Assembly (NCBI GenBank): GCA_937897325.1 | Contig: CALCOY010000016.1 | Location: forward strand, 1 to 64,000 | Direction of reading: 5' to 3' | DNA from: an uncultured Shimia sp. | GTDB lineage: Bacteria; Pseudomonadota; Alphaproteobacteria; Rhodobacterales; Rhodobacteraceae | DNA length: 64,000 nt | Shown: positions 17,331-26,891 of the stretch, piece by piece | Position numbering within the stretch: the first letter of the stretch is position 1 | Layout: each line of letters starts with the position of its first letter | Made by a program: the position numbers and the translations under genes | The notes under the pieces: generated by a model | The model's database searches: none | What the model saw: the letters and a program-made list of their open reading frames with translations, nothing else | What the model was told of the DNA's origin: nothing

Positions 17331-19226
17331 CTATTCACTTGGATTGAGAACGGGATTGACCAGACGGGGACGCAAGCCGACTGCTGCAAGAAGAACGGCT
17401 CCCAAGACGGCAGGCGCAATCCCCGCAACGTGGGGCGGTAGCAGGAGGGCGACACCGCCGATCCCGGCCAAACACCGCCCCACAGGACCAAGTGGACCGC
17501 GCAGCCATCCTGCGAAGCAGGCAGACACAGCCCAGACCCCCAGGATCGCGGCGATAGCTGCGCGCGCGATGTCAATCGGGGTTCCGATCAAAAGCAGTGC
17601 CGGTGTTGCAACAAAGAGGAAAGGCACGATGTAGGCCGTCCAGCCAAGGCGCATGGCCTCAAACGCTGTCGCCATCGGTGACGCATTGGCAATTGAGGCC
17701 GCAAAGAACGCACCGATCGCTATCGGCGGTGTGACCATCGACATCATGCCCAGATAAAAGATGAAGAGATGGGCCGCGATGGGTTCCACCCCGGTTTCAA
17801 CCAAGGACGGGGCCACCAGCACCGCGAGCAACAGATAGACGCCAACCGTTGGCATCCCCATCCCAAGAACGATGCAGACGAGTGCCGCGATCGCCAGCAG
17901 TGCAAAGAGGCTGCCGCCGCCAAGGTCTACCAGCGCAAAGGTTGCTGCAAAGCCAAGGCCGGTGACATTGAGCACACCAATGATGAAACCGGCGGCGGCC
18001 GATATCATCACAATCTCTGTGACCGATTGACCGGCCTCGACCAGCGCATCCCAGATGCCCGCCAGCGACATCCGGGTCGAACCATAGCCAAGAACCAAGC
18101 CAATCACGATTGCCGCCACGCCGCCCGCGAGGGCTGCGGTTTCTGCCCTTTGGTTGAGAAAGAACAGCGCCCCGATGATCATCGCAAACGGGATTGTAAA
18201 AACCCAGCCACTCCGAAGGACCGGGCCTGCCTGTGGGATTTCGTCTTCGGGCACGGGTGCGATGTTCTCACGCGCCGCCATCAGATCGGCTTGGGCAAAC
18301 AACGCGACATAGTAGAGCAAAGCGGGGATGGCCGCAGCCACAACAATCTCGGCGTAAGGTCGCTGTAGAATATCGGCCATAAGAAAAGCCACCGCCCCCA
18401 TCACCGGCGGCGCGATTTGTCCCCCTGTCGAAGCCGTCGCTTCAACCGCCGCTGCCGTTGTTCGGCGAAAGCCGGACCGGGTCATCAGCCGGATCGTCAC
18501 CACGCCAGTGGCCACGATGTTGGATACGACTACGCCAGATATTGACCCAAAAAGTCCTGACGCGACGATACTGATCTTGGCTGCCCCCCCTCGGCGTCGA
18601 CCCATGGTGGCTGACGCAATATCGTTGAAGAAATCCGCCCCGCCAGACCGCAACAAAAGCTGACCAAACAGAACAAAGGCCACAACAACCGTCGCCGCGA
18701 CATTCAGGGTTATGCCCAATACCCCATTAGGATCGAAGGCAAGGTAGACGGCCATTCGCTCGGGTGCGACCTGGCGTGTCTGCAAAGGACCATCCACCAG
18801 ATGCCCGATCAGCCCATAGCCTGCGATCGACAGGACAACAATCACCAGCGTCCAGCCAACAGCCCGGCGCAACCCTTCAAGCACGAGCACAAAGACCAGC
18901 GCACCGACCGCCAGCACGTCCAAGGGTGCAAACATCATCCGCGACAGCAAATCAGGGTAGCGCCATGCAACAAAGACGCCAAGGACTAGGCCCAACGCAG
19001 CAAGCACATTGTCCAAAACGAGCCAGCGCGACGCTCGGGTCAGAAAGACCATCGCAAGTGCCAAACCCAGAACGAGGGCAAGGAACTGTTCGGTGTAGAA
19101 GGACAGACCGAGCCGCGAAGGAATATCCATCGCTTGCACAACAGCGCTGAGTGTCAGCGTACCTGCAAGGGCTGCGGTAATGCGTGCGCGCCCGGAAGAG
19201 GCATCTGTTTGCGGCTCGATCTGCAT
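17331..19226 (-). CDS. TRAP transporter, fused 4TM/12TM permease (TAXI type)
   Basis: This 631-residue, very hydrophobic protein has many membrane segments. It combines the small membrane subunit and the large DctM-like subunit in one chain, as usual for TAXI-type TRAP systems (DUF3394/TRAP-fused family). Typical blocks include GGAAKISIVASGLFGSISG, VEATASTGGQIAPPVMGAVA, GMGMPTVGVYLLLAVLVAPS and FFAASIANASP. It would import an anionic substrate with Na+ using the binding protein encoded nine bases upstream. Its place inside an aromatic-acid operon suggests that the aromatic acid is the substrate. Confidence 0.9.
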   Translation of the reverse strand: MQIEPQTDASSGRARITAALAGTLTLSAVVQAMDIPSRLGLSFYTEQFLALVLGLALAMVFLTRASRWLVLDNVLAALGLVLGVFVAWRYPDLLSRMMFAPLDVLAVGALVFVLVLEGLRRAVGWTLVIVVLSIAGYGLIGHLVDGPLQTRQVAPERMAVYLAFDPNGVLGITLNVAATVVVAFVLFGQLLLRSGGADFFNDIASATMGRRRGGAAKISIVASGLFGSISGVVVSNIVATGVVTIRLMTRSGFRRTTAAAVEATASTGGQIAPPVMGAVAFLMADILQRPYAEIVVAAAIPALLYYVALFAQADLMAARENIAPVPEDEIPQAGPVLRSGWVFTIPFAMIIGALFFLNQRAETAALAGGVAAIVIGLVLGYGSTRMSLAGIWDALVEAGQSVTEIVMISAAAGFIIGVLNVTGLGFAATFALVDLGGGSLFALLAIAALVCIVLGMGMPTVGVYLLLAVLVAPSLVETGVEPIAAHLFIFYLGMMSMVTPPIAIGAFFAASIANASPMATAFEAMRLGWTAYIVPFLFVATPALLLIGTPIDIARAAIAAILGVWAVSACFAGWLRGPLGPVGRCLAGIGGVALLLPPHVAGIAPAVLGAVLLAAVGLRPRLVNPVLNPSE

Positions 19227-19235
19227 GATCTGGTC

Positions 19236-20201
19236 TTATTCGGCGTCGCTCAGCGCCACGCCCCGCGCCTCGAAAAACGCGACCGCTCCGGGGTGATAAT
19301 CGACGCCTGGATAAGCACGGTAAGCGGTCTCGAGTGTCAAAGCACGCAGAGGGGGATACGCCGCCCCGATGGCTTCACTTTCGTCGAAGATCACCGCAAG
19401 GAAATCGGCCACTGCTTCGCCACTCACATGCGCGCCAGCCACCAGAACATTGTCCCAGGTTACGAATGTTGTCGGCTCGACCACGCCGACCCGCGGCGGA
19501 GCGGGTGTGACTTCGGAGAAGTAGAATGCCGGGCGCACCGCTTGAATGGCTGCAAGTGTGTTATCATTGGCTTCGACCCCCAAAAAGCGCACGCCGCCAA
19601 TCGAGGCATCCACCTCAGCGACCTTTGGGCCGCCCACGGCGAAGAACGCGCTGTCCACCCGTCCGGACGCCATGTCATCGGAGCCCCGGATCAGCTCTGG
19701 CACCGGGACTTGGTCCACATCGTCCCACTTCAGACCACCCGCTGCCAAAATGGCTGTGATATGGCTGCGCGCCAATGGAAAGGCGTCCCATCCAGACGGC
19801 ACAGAGCGTCCGCCAAGGTCGGACACTTGCGTCATCCCGCTGTCGGCGCGCACATAGAGACCCACCGGGAAGGGGTTGATCCGCGCCACGACACGCAGGT
19901 TTTCATGGGTGCGGTCATATTCTCCCTTCCCTGTTACAGCCGTGATGACGTCATTCACGTCGTTCAGTGAAAATTCAGCGAGCGCGCCGTCGAGGGCCTG
20001 CATCATCTGAGCGTTGCCACCGTAGGGTTGGACGACAAAACGCTGGCCCGCGCTTTCGCGCGCTTGCCCGGCCATGACCGAGGCCATGGTGTTCCAGACG
20101 GACCCCTGCGGCGGTGTGGCGATGGACTGCACTTGCGCCATAGCCCCTCCGGCGAAGCCCACCGCGATGGCGGCCACGCTTAGTACTTTTGTTAATCTCA
20201 T
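19236..20201 (-). CDS. TAXI-family TRAP solute-binding protein
   Basis: The product has 321 residues with a signal peptide (KVLSVAAIAVGFAGGAMAQ) and is expected in the periplasm. The mature N-terminus ATPPQGSVWNTMASVMAGQA and the downstream QPYGGNAQMMQALDGALAEF follow the TAXI pattern, in which a substrate-binding segment is followed by a test for presence in the domain hinge. SDLGGRSVPSGWDAFPL corresponds to the family block around KGKRVSVG. It delivers the substrate to the fused TRAP permease encoded immediately downstream. A good Shine-Dalgarno sequence (GGGAGGAAG) precedes the ATG. Substrate identity (salicylate or a similar acid) is inferred from the neighbourhood. Confidence 0.88.
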   Translation of the reverse strand: MRLTKVLSVAAIAVGFAGGAMAQVQSIATPPQGSVWNTMASVMAGQARESAGQRFVVQPYGGNAQMMQALDGALAEFSLNDVNDVITAVTGKGEYDRTHENLRVVARINPFPVGLYVRADSGMTQVSDLGGRSVPSGWDAFPLARSHITAILAAGGLKWDDVDQVPVPELIRGSDDMASGRVDSAFFAVGGPKVAEVDASIGGVRFLGVEANDNTLAAIQAVRPAFYFSEVTPAPPRVGVVEPTTFVTWDNVLVAGAHVSGEAVADFLAVIFDESEAIGAAYPPLRALTLETAYRAYPGVDYHPGAVAFFEARGVALSDAE

Positions 20202-20238
20202 GGTTCTTCCTCCCAGTTTTATTGATCATTGCATCGCG

Positions 20239-22941
20239 TCAGTCAGCCGTGACGAGCAGCGCTTGCCGGTCAATCTTGCCGGTGCCCGTATGAGGAAGGG
20301 CGTCAACAATCTCGAACAAACGCGGTGCTTTGTATGGGGCAAGTTGGCCTTTCACGTAGTCGCGCAGGGCAACGTCCGAACCCTCCTGCTGGGCCGAGGC
20401 GCGCAAATGCACAATCGCCCGCAGCACTGTGCGACGATCCGGGAGCGTATGTGGCAAAACCGCAGCCTCGTGCACGTCTGGGTGTTCGTTCAGGCAATGT
20501 TCGACCTCCAGCGGCCAAACCCATTGGCCAGATACCTTCACAAGGTCGTCTTCGCGCCCGAGGAAATAGTAATGTCCGTCCTCGCACCGAAAGCGGTCAC
20601 CTGTATGCACCCAGTCATCGCGTACAGTCGCTGCCGTCTTGTCCGGCCTGCACCAGTAACTTGGCAGCGAGGAATGACCTCGCACTTGCATGACACCTTC
20701 CGCTGTTCCGGTCGGAATGCCGTGCGCATCAACGAGGCGCACGTCGTAACCCGGCACCACCGCACCCGCAGCACCCAGCCGATGATCATCGGGACGGTTG
20801 GACAGGTAAATGTGCAGCATCTCGGTCGACCCCAGCCCTTCAGTCGGCCCGTGATCAACAAGGGCTTTCCAAGCGTTGTAGACCTCCGCCGACAGCACCT
20901 CAGCCGCAGACAAGGAAAGGCGCAAACTGCTGAGATCCCGCCGATCGACTCCCTCCGACTTGGCAAGTGCCGTGTAGAGTGTCGGCAGACCGAACAATGC
21001 AGTCGGTTGGTAATTTTCGATAGCGTCCAGAACCCTGTCTGAGCGGGGTTGCCCGGGCAGCAGAACCGAAGACGCTCCAACGGAGAAAGGGAACGTGACC
21101 GAATTTCCGAAACCATAAGCGAAGTACATCTTGGGCACAGAAAAACAGCGATCTTCTTCCGTCAGTCCCAGGATATGGCGTGCATAGGAAGCTTGCGTAA
21201 AAGCCATATCGTGTTGAAGGTGAACGATCCCCTTTGGCCTGCCGGTCGATCCAGAAGAATACATCCAGAAGGCCATGTCGTTTGGGCCTGTCGAAGCAAC
21301 ATCCAGTGCAGTAGGCATGCCTTGAAGGAATTGTTTCTCACCCTCGTGCCCCGGCGCGCCGACGGCCACGACCTGCTCCAGCCCGGTGGCTGAGAGCATC
21401 TCCCCTGAAAAGAGCGGCAGCAGATCGGCATCTGTCACGGCCAGCCGCGCGTCACTGTCCTCAACAAAAAAACGCACCGTCTCGGCGGGGGTCTGAATGT
21501 TCAGCAGCACCGGAACATAGCCCGCCCGAACCGCACCGAAGAAGGCCGCAGGAAGTGCGGGGGTGTCGTCGAGCAGAAACGCAATGCGCTCGCCTGGGCG
21601 GCACCCAAAGCGGCCGAAAGCATGACCCCAACGGGACGCCTCTGCGATCAATTCGCCATAGGTGAACGTACCGGCAGGGCCGGTCACAGCCACGGCTTGC
21701 GGGTTGCGCGTCAGGTTGTCCCACAGGATCGAAGAACAATTGGGGTGATCCGCTGGGTCAAATCCGATCTCTTGCCCAGCGTCGTGTGGCAAGGGGTCGA
21801 CAATCTCCTGCGCTGCGTTATGTGCCTCGAGCTGTGCTGCAAGTTTCGGAGCGGTCTTGCGCATTCGCTCCGCATCCATCCGGCCCGAGCGGGACAGATA
21901 ACTGCGCGCAAAGTCCAATGGATGCGCGTCCAAGTGGTCTTCAAAGCTGTCATACCAAAGCGCAGAGGTATTGGCCGCATCGACGATCTTTCGGGCCATC
22001 GGTTTGCGTTCGGTTTCCCAAGTCGCCAACGCGGAATCGACGTCTTCGTGATCACGTAGGCTGCGCGCCAATGACACGACATCTTCAAGCGCAAGCCGTG
22101 TCCCGGATCCAATAGAGAAATGCGCCGTATGTGCTGCATCCCCAAGGATTACGCGACGGCCCGCCACCCACCTGTCACACCACAGCTTGGGAAACCGCCG
22201 CCAAACAGAGCGATTGGTGATCAGTTTGGCGCCATCTAGGGTCTCTGCAAAAATGCCCTCACAGACTCGCGCGCTCTCTTCCTCAGACATCGCGGCAAAA
22301 CCATGAAGGTCAAATGCCTTGGCGTCGCACTCGACGATAAAGGTCGAGCGATTGGGCTCAAAGCGGTAGTGATGCGCGTTTAAGGCACCTTTGGGATGAC
22401 CCACAAAGGTCTGGGTAAGCGCGTCAAAGGGCCGATCCGCGCCAAACCAAGCAAAGCGATTGTCGAAATGATCGAGCGTTTCGCCAAAGATGTCGGGTGC
22501 CGAGGTGCGGACGCTTGAATTGAGGCCATCTGCACCGATGACAAGATCGCCCTCATCGCCATCCCAAGGCACACCAAAACATAACTCGGCCCCTTCGGAT
22601 TCCGCTCGAGAAGCAAGGATGTTGATCAGGTCCAGCCGCCCAATGGCTGCGAAACCGACACCGTCCAAGGTCACCCGACCCTCGGGGTGGCGCAAAACCA
22701 TGTCCTGCCAACGCTCCATGCGCGGCACAATCAGATCATGTGTTTCCGGATCGTCCTTCGCGAGAAAGTCCAACGCTCTGTCCGAAAAGACAACACCAAA
22801 GCCAAATGTTGCACCTCGGGGGTTTTGCTCGCTCACACGCACGCGCGCTTGTGGGGCAAGGCGCTTCAGCAAGGTTGCCGCATAAAGGCCTGCCGGGCCG
22901 CCACCAACAATTTCGATCCTGCGAAGATCACGCATGTCCAT
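20239..22941 (-). CDS. Fusion: aryl-CoA FAD hydroxylase + benzoate/salicylate-CoA ligase
   Basis: This 900-residue two-domain protein has an N-terminal half (about 1-390) that is a class A flavin monooxygenase. It has the dinucleotide fold GGGPAGLYAATLLKRL near residue 13, FGFGVVFSDRALDFL, and the FAD motif LGDAAHTAHFSIGSG near 267. These features match salicylyl-CoA 5-hydroxylase and the N-half of 2-aminobenzoyl-CoA monooxygenase. The C-terminal half (about 400-900) is a benzoate-CoA ligase-type adenylating enzyme: YSSGSTGRPKGIVH near 558, FGLPTLYTALAKSEG, GDRFRCEDGHYYFLGRED near 783, and the catalytic Lys in TGTGKIDRQ near 888. Together it could activate an aromatic acid to its CoA ester and hydroxylate it at C5 to gentisyl-CoA. 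It is first in the catabolic operon and divergent from a thioesterase gene. Salicylate is the likeliest substrate, but benzoate derivatives are not excluded. Confidence 0.85.
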   Translation of the reverse strand: MDMRDLRRIEIVGGGPAGLYAATLLKRLAPQARVRVSEQNPRGATFGFGVVFSDRALDFLAKDDPETHDLIVPRMERWQDMVLRHPEGRVTLDGVGFAAIGRLDLINILASRAESEGAELCFGVPWDGDEGDLVIGADGLNSSVRTSAPDIFGETLDHFDNRFAWFGADRPFDALTQTFVGHPKGALNAHHYRFEPNRSTFIVECDAKAFDLHGFAAMSEEESARVCEGIFAETLDGAKLITNRSVWRRFPKLWCDRWVAGRRVILGDAAHTAHFSIGSGTRLALEDVVSLARSLRDHEDVDSALATWETERKPMARKIVDAANTSALWYDSFEDHLDAHPLDFARSYLSRSGRMDAERMRKTAPKLAAQLEAHNAAQEIVDPLPHDAGQEIGFDPADHPNCSSILWDNLTRNPQAVAVTGPAGTFTYGELIAEASRWGHAFGRFGCRPGERIAFLLDDTPALPAAFFGAVRAGYVPVLLNIQTPAETVRFFVEDSDARLAVTDADLLPLFSGEMLSATGLEQVVAVGAPGHEGEKQFLQGMPTALDVASTGPNDMAFWMYSSGSTGRPKGIVHLQHDMAFTQASYARHILGLTEEDRCFSVPKMYFAYGFGNSVTFPFSVGASSVLLPGQPRSDRVLDAIENYQPTALFGLPTLYTALAKSEGVDRRDLSSLRLSLSAAEVLSAEVYNAWKALVDHGPTEGLGSTEMLHIYLSNRPDDHRLGAAGAVVPGYDVRLVDAHGIPTGTAEGVMQVRGHSSLPSYWCRPDKTAATVRDDWVHTGDRFRCEDGHYYFLGREDDLVKVSGQWVWPLEVEHCLNEHPDVHEAAVLPHTLPDRRTVLRAIVHLRASAQQEGSDVALRDYVKGQLAPYKAPRLFEIVDALPHTGTGKIDRQALLVTAD

Positions 22942-23021
22942 CCTCCCAGTGGCTTGCGGTTGCCTTCGCAGAATATTGATGATTTCATATTGTGCAACAA
23001 GTTTTATAATATGGAAAAAAC
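22942..23021. promoter_or_regulatory. Divergent promoter region of the aromatic-acid cluster
   Basis: These 80 bases separate the oppositely oriented hydroxylase/ligase and thioesterase genes and must contain both promoters and probably the IclR operator. It is clearly AT-rich (aatattgatgatttcatattgtg, then tttataatatgg). A partial inverted repeat is suggested by caatatgaaat on the reverse strand and attgtgcaac. Shine-Dalgarno-like GGGAGGA precedes the leftward gene. Confidence 0.5.
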
Positions 23022-23417
23022 ATGTCTCATGAAATTCAAGTCAGCTTTGGCGATTGCGATCCAGCGGGGATCGTTTGGTACCCTCGGTTGCTGGGGTGGA
23101 TGGACCACACCTTTCACGCAGAGCTGCGCCAGCACGGTGGCCATGCAGCGATCTGTTCGGCTGTTGGTGCAGTCGGTTTGGGTGTAGTCGATGTTAATGC
23201 ATCGTTCCGTAGACCTGTCAGGGACGGCGACTTACTCCTTATGGACATTCAATGGGAAGAATGGTCGCCCCGCAGTTTCCGACTCTGCTATGTTGCCTGC
23301 ATGGGCGAACAACCGGCATTCGAGGGTCAAGAGACCCGAGCTGTGTTCGATATAGACAAGGACGGAAAGATACGTGCAGGACATACAGACAAGCTCAAAT
23401 CCATCATTGGCGGATAG
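23022..23417 (+). CDS. Hot-dog thioesterase, probable gentisyl-CoA thioesterase
   Basis: This 131-residue protein of the 4-hydroxybenzoyl-CoA thioesterase type is recognised from VSFGDCDPAGIVWYPRLLGW, the DxDPxGIVxY active-site segment with the catalytic Asp, and from VDVNASFRRPVRDGDLL. It would release free gentisate from the CoA ester made by the divergent hydroxylase/ligase. It overlaps the following IclR-type gene by 44 bases. The pathway role is inferred from the cluster; the fold assignment is firm. Confidence 0.87.
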   Translation: MSHEIQVSFGDCDPAGIVWYPRLLGWMDHTFHAELRQHGGHAAICSAVGAVGLGVVDVNASFRRPVRDGDLLLMDIQWEEWSPRSFRLCYVACMGEQPAFEGQETRAVFDIDKDGKIRAGHTDKLKSIIGG

Positions 23418-24234
23418 CAGCGCACCGACCGAGCGCATATCATCCGGCGGCCTTCAATCATTGGATCTTGCGTTGGGCGTGCTGGCAAAACTCGCGCGGG
23501 GGGCTGGACCGATGAGCCTGAAAGACATCGCGCACGCGTGTGATATGCCCCCCAGCAAAGTGCACCGCTACCTAGCATCATTCCTGGCTGCGGGTCTGGT
23601 GTCGCAAGCCGGACGATCAGGGAAGTACGACCTTGGCCTCAATGCTTTACAACTTGGGCTTGCAGCAATGGCACGGCACGATTTCATTGCGGCGGCGACG
23701 GACCGTATGCCTGATCTGCGGGATAGTACGGGAATGACGGTGCTGCTGTCCGTATGGGGCAACGATGGCTCCACTGTCATTCGGTGGGAACGTGCGGCTT
23801 CACCTATGGTCACATCGATGGGCTTAGGAACGGTCTTGCCGCTTTTAACCTCTGCCACGGGCCGCGCGTTCTTTGCTTACGCACCACAAGCGCCACTCAA
23901 ACCCACGCTCGCTGTCGAGGCGGCTCGCTTGTGCGCCGCACCGGAGCTTGCACCGGAAATCGATCCTTCGCCTGAAGGACTGGTTGATTTGCACAAATCG
24001 CTTCGCGCAGCTGGGTTCGCTTCGGTCAGCGGGCGCTTCATTCCGGGACTTGTTGCGGCTGCCGCGCCGGTGCTCGATTGGCAAGGTGAAGCCCTTGCTG
24101 TCATTACGCTTATCGGAACAGACGAAGCTGATATCGAAGCAAACGCGAAACCAGTCAAAGAGCTGCGCGCTACCTGCGCAGAAATCTCAGCAGATTTTTC
24201 GGTCACCGTTGGTTCATCACCGTCGCAAAGATGA
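23374..24234 (+). CDS. IclR-family transcriptional regulator
   Basis: The product has 286 residues from a GTG start inside the end of the thioesterase gene. The N-terminal winged helix-turn-helix is visible as LDLALGVLAKLAR...MSLKDIAHACDMPPSKVHRYLASFLAAGLV. The C-terminal effector-binding domain follows: LRDSTGMTVLLSVWG, VLPLLTSATGRAFFAY, and FIPGLVAAAAPVLDWQGEALAVITLIG. IclR proteins typically control aromatic catabolism with a pathway intermediate as ligand. This one most likely regulates the divergent promoter region at 22942-23021 and itself. Confidence 0.9.
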   Translation: MQDIQTSSNPSLADSSAPTERISSGGLQSLDLALGVLAKLARGAGPMSLKDIAHACDMPPSKVHRYLASFLAAGLVSQAGRSGKYDLGLNALQLGLAAMARHDFIAAATDRMPDLRDSTGMTVLLSVWGNDGSTVIRWERAASPMVTSMGLGTVLPLLTSATGRAFFAYAPQAPLKPTLAVEAARLCAAPELAPEIDPSPEGLVDLHKSLRAAGFASVSGRFIPGLVAAAAPVLDWQGEALAVITLIGTDEADIEANAKPVKELRATCAEISADFSVTVGSSPSQR

Positions 24235-24550
24235 AACGCTGTAGCATTCGAAGGGTCTGACGGCATACAAACGTCATACCATCCGACATAGTGAATTTTG
24301 CAAAAGACCATGAGTTGTACCACTTGATCCATAATTGAACTTAGCTGTTGGAGTGATCACTTCGCCCTCCAAATCGGTTGGAAAGCTTAAAAAGATTCGG
24401 AAGCGCAAGTATGCGCAACAGGTTTTACGCACCTGGTTTCTGCAACCGCAAATGTCGGTAATGAGTGAGCGTCCGTTGAACCCGACCTAATGGGCCATGC
24501 GGCGTGCGTTAAGTGTCCACTAAGATAAGTGGACACTAAGAGGCGGGTTT
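24235..24550. other. Intergenic stretch with a 10-bp inverted repeat at the IS66 edge
   Basis: No gene is recognisable between the IclR gene and the IS66 remnant. Near the right end, agtgtccact (24512-24521) and agtggacact (24528-24537) form a perfect stem with a six-base loop. It lies 14 bases before the IS66 TnpA start and probably belongs to the element's end or promoter. Confidence 0.45.
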
Positions 24551-24934
24551 ATGGGCAAACGACGGAAGCGTCAAAGCTGGTCGGATGACGCGAAGCGACA
24601 GATTTGCCAGCAGACGACTGTACCAGGAGTTTCGGTTGCACAGGTTGCTCGCAGATATGCGATGAATGCAAACATGATCCATACTTGGCTGAAGGACCCG
24701 CGCTTTGCGCCAGTTGCTTAAGAGCCGGTTAGTGATGCTGTGTTCCTACTTGGCGGGACTGATGGCAGCACCGTCCACGAGCCGGTTTGTCAGGAGTTGC
24801 CTCGATCGGCAACATCGGCGCCTGTTTCCGCCAGTCGTATCGATATCATCTTGTCTGATTGGCGGCGCGTCTTGGTTCAAGGGCCAACCGCTTTGGCTGC
24901 TGTGGTCAACCTTGTGCAGGGGCTGGCGGTTTGA
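24551..24934 (+). pseudogene. IS66 TnpA with in-frame stop
   Basis: The first gene of an IS66-type element reads MGKRRKRQSWSDDAKRQICQ and VAQVARRYAMNANMIHTWLK, a helix-turn-helix of the TnpA/IS3 OrfA type. A TAA at 24719-24721 interrupts the frame after 56 codons. The same frame then continues as EPVSDAVFLLGG...SRIDIILSD to a stop at 24932-24934. It is a single nonsense mutation in an otherwise intact gene. Confidence 0.75.
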
Positions 24935-25278
24935 TCCCAGTTCCTCCCAACACGCGTGTCTGGCTTGCGACAGGCGTGACCCACATGCGGCGCGGGTTCA
25001 ACACGCAGGCAGCACAGGCCGAGAAGGTGCTGGAACTGGACCCATATTCCGGGCACCTGTTCGTGTTCCGAGGGCGGCGCGGCGATTTGTTGAAGACTAT
25101 CTGGTCGGATACCCAGGGCGCGTGCCTGTTCAGTAAGCGGCTGGAGAAGGGTCGATTTGTTTGGACAACGGCGAAGGACGGTAAGGTCAACGTGACGCCA
25201 GCACGGTTGTCGATGCTGTTAGAAGGGATCGACTGGCGGATGCCACAGAAGATATGGCGGTCCCTGCAGGTCGGATAG
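24931..25278 (+). CDS. tnpB: IS66 TnpB (Orf2-like) accessory protein
   Basis: This 115-residue protein starts at a TTG that overlaps the tnpA stop (TTGA). [39 protein letters not shown] and [16 protein letters not shown] are typical of the IS66 Orf2-like family, required together with TnpA and TnpC for transposition. This frame is intact from end to end, in contrast to the two flanking genes. It is unlikely to be useful on its own, because tnpA and tnpC are broken. Confidence 0.75.
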   Translation: MIPVPPNTRVWLATGVTHMRRGFNTQAAQAEKVLELDPYSGHLFVFRGRRGDLLKTIWSDTQGACLFSKRLEKGRFVWTTAKDGKVNVTPARLSMLLEGIDWRMPQKIWRSLQVG

Positions 25279-25348
25279 GGCAATAAATACAGCATCTTGA
25301 GCGCTTTCGGGATTCACCTCGTGGTCTTGATCCGCTATAGGATCGGCA

Positions 25349-26659
25349 ATGCTGAAGGACGTCGACGTCACGCCGGATGACCCGGAAGAACTGCGGGCTG
25401 TGAACCGGCTTTTGGCGGATGAAGTTGAATCGCAGGCGCCCTTGATCGAGAAGCCAAAGCATCAGCTTGCGGATCAGGACCGGCATCGTTTTGGTGTGCG
25501 TTCCCAGAGCCTGGATCAGCATAATCTGACCTTCAAGGAAGATGAGGAGATTGCCGAGCCGGCGACCGAACAGGCAAAACCCGGGCGGCCACCCGCTGAA
25601 GACCGGACACCCCGCCGGCACAGCCGCAAGTCACAGCCCGATCATTTGGACTGGCACGATGAAGTGTTGTCTCAAGGCGAGGACTGCACCCGCTGTGGCG
25701 GCAAGCTGAAGACGCTTGGCGAGGATGTCACCGAAGAACTGGAATACATCCCCAGCCGCTTTGCCGTGAACTGTATTGTCCGGCCGTGCAAAGCAATTAC
25801 CGTTGCCCTCGCACCCCATCGAGCGTGGGCGACCCGGCCCCGGCCTTTTGGCATATGTGCTCGTCGGCAAATACGCAGATCACCTGTCTCTCTATCGCCA
25901 AATCTATGCCAGCGAAGGGATTGATCTGGATCGCTCGATCATGGGCGACTGGTTTGGCCGATCAATGGCGCTGCTGGAACCATTGGCTGACGAGATCGGA
26001 CAGATCGTCCGCTGCGGCAATTCACTTTTCGCCGACGACACACAGATCAAGATGCAGGCGCCGGGACAAAAGAAGACCAAAACGGCGCGGGTCTGGACCT
26101 ATGTCTGCGATGAGCGGCCTTGGTCCGGATCGTCCCCGCCATGCGCATGGTATCAGTTCACGGTGGACCACAAAGGCGAACATCCCGCCAGCCACCTCCA
26201 GGCTACAAGGGCTGGGTCATGCCGATGGCTATTCTGGATTCAACGACCTGTTCGGGCATGATATGGTAGACGAGATGGCCTGTATGGCGCATGTCTGGCG
26301 CAAGTTTGTCGATGTCTTCGCATCCCGGGACAACGCCATCGCCGAAGAAGCGATCCGCCGGATCGCGGCACTCTACGCCGTCGAGAAAGAGGCGCGGGGC
26401 AAATCGGCCAGCGACCGCGTCGCATTGCGGCGAGCGCGCGGTTAAACCGGTGGCCACAGGGAGGAAAAACTGGATGTTTGCAGGATCGGAAGGCGGCGGA
26501 AAGGCCGTGACAATCGCCTTCACTTTCATCGAAACCGCCAAGCTCAACGACGTCGATCCGCAAGCCTGGCTAACTTGGGTTCTCGACCAAATCGTCGACC
26601 ACAAGATAGCACGCCTTAACGAACTCCTCACCTGGACTTACGCTGCTCAAGCAGGGTAA
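25349..26659 (+). pseudogene. IS66 TnpC transposase, frameshifted
   Basis: The N-terminal part (ATG at 25349) has the leucine/charge-rich start, the linker KPGRPPAEDRTPRRHSRK and the zinc-binding region HDEVLSQGEDCTRCGGKLK. The frame then shifts near 25790. The catalytic region appears in another frame (VLVGKYADHLSLYRQIYASE, then CGNSLFADDTQIKMQAPGQK, where the first Asp lies), then shifts again. The C-terminal domain (MFAGSEGGGKAVTIAFTFIE, LTWVLDQIVDHKIARLNELL) is recognisable to 26659. The gene is inactive. Confidence 0.75.
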
Positions 26660-26891
26660 CAGCCTCCGCACCAGCTCAACAGGGCGGGTTCAACTGACGG
26701 GCACAATTGAGGTGATCCCTCTGGTGTTCGATTGGCATTGCCGATAGTCGGTGCCCTCGCCGCTGAGGGAGAGCTTGGGCATGATCTTCAGCGCTTACAG
26801 CTGAGCCTATGTCCCACACGGCTACATCCGCAACGGCGGCGGCCATTGCACACCATTGCCAAACGCCTGAAAAGCCGTATGCGTAAACTGG

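Noticed and set aside
17769-18368. 199-residue plus-strand frame opposite the TRAP permease
   Set aside because: It is antisense to a convincing membrane protein; the His/Arg-rich composition is typical of a shadow frame.
20074-21042. 322-residue plus-strand frame opposite the hydroxylase/ligase
   Set aside because: Antisense shadow with no domain features.
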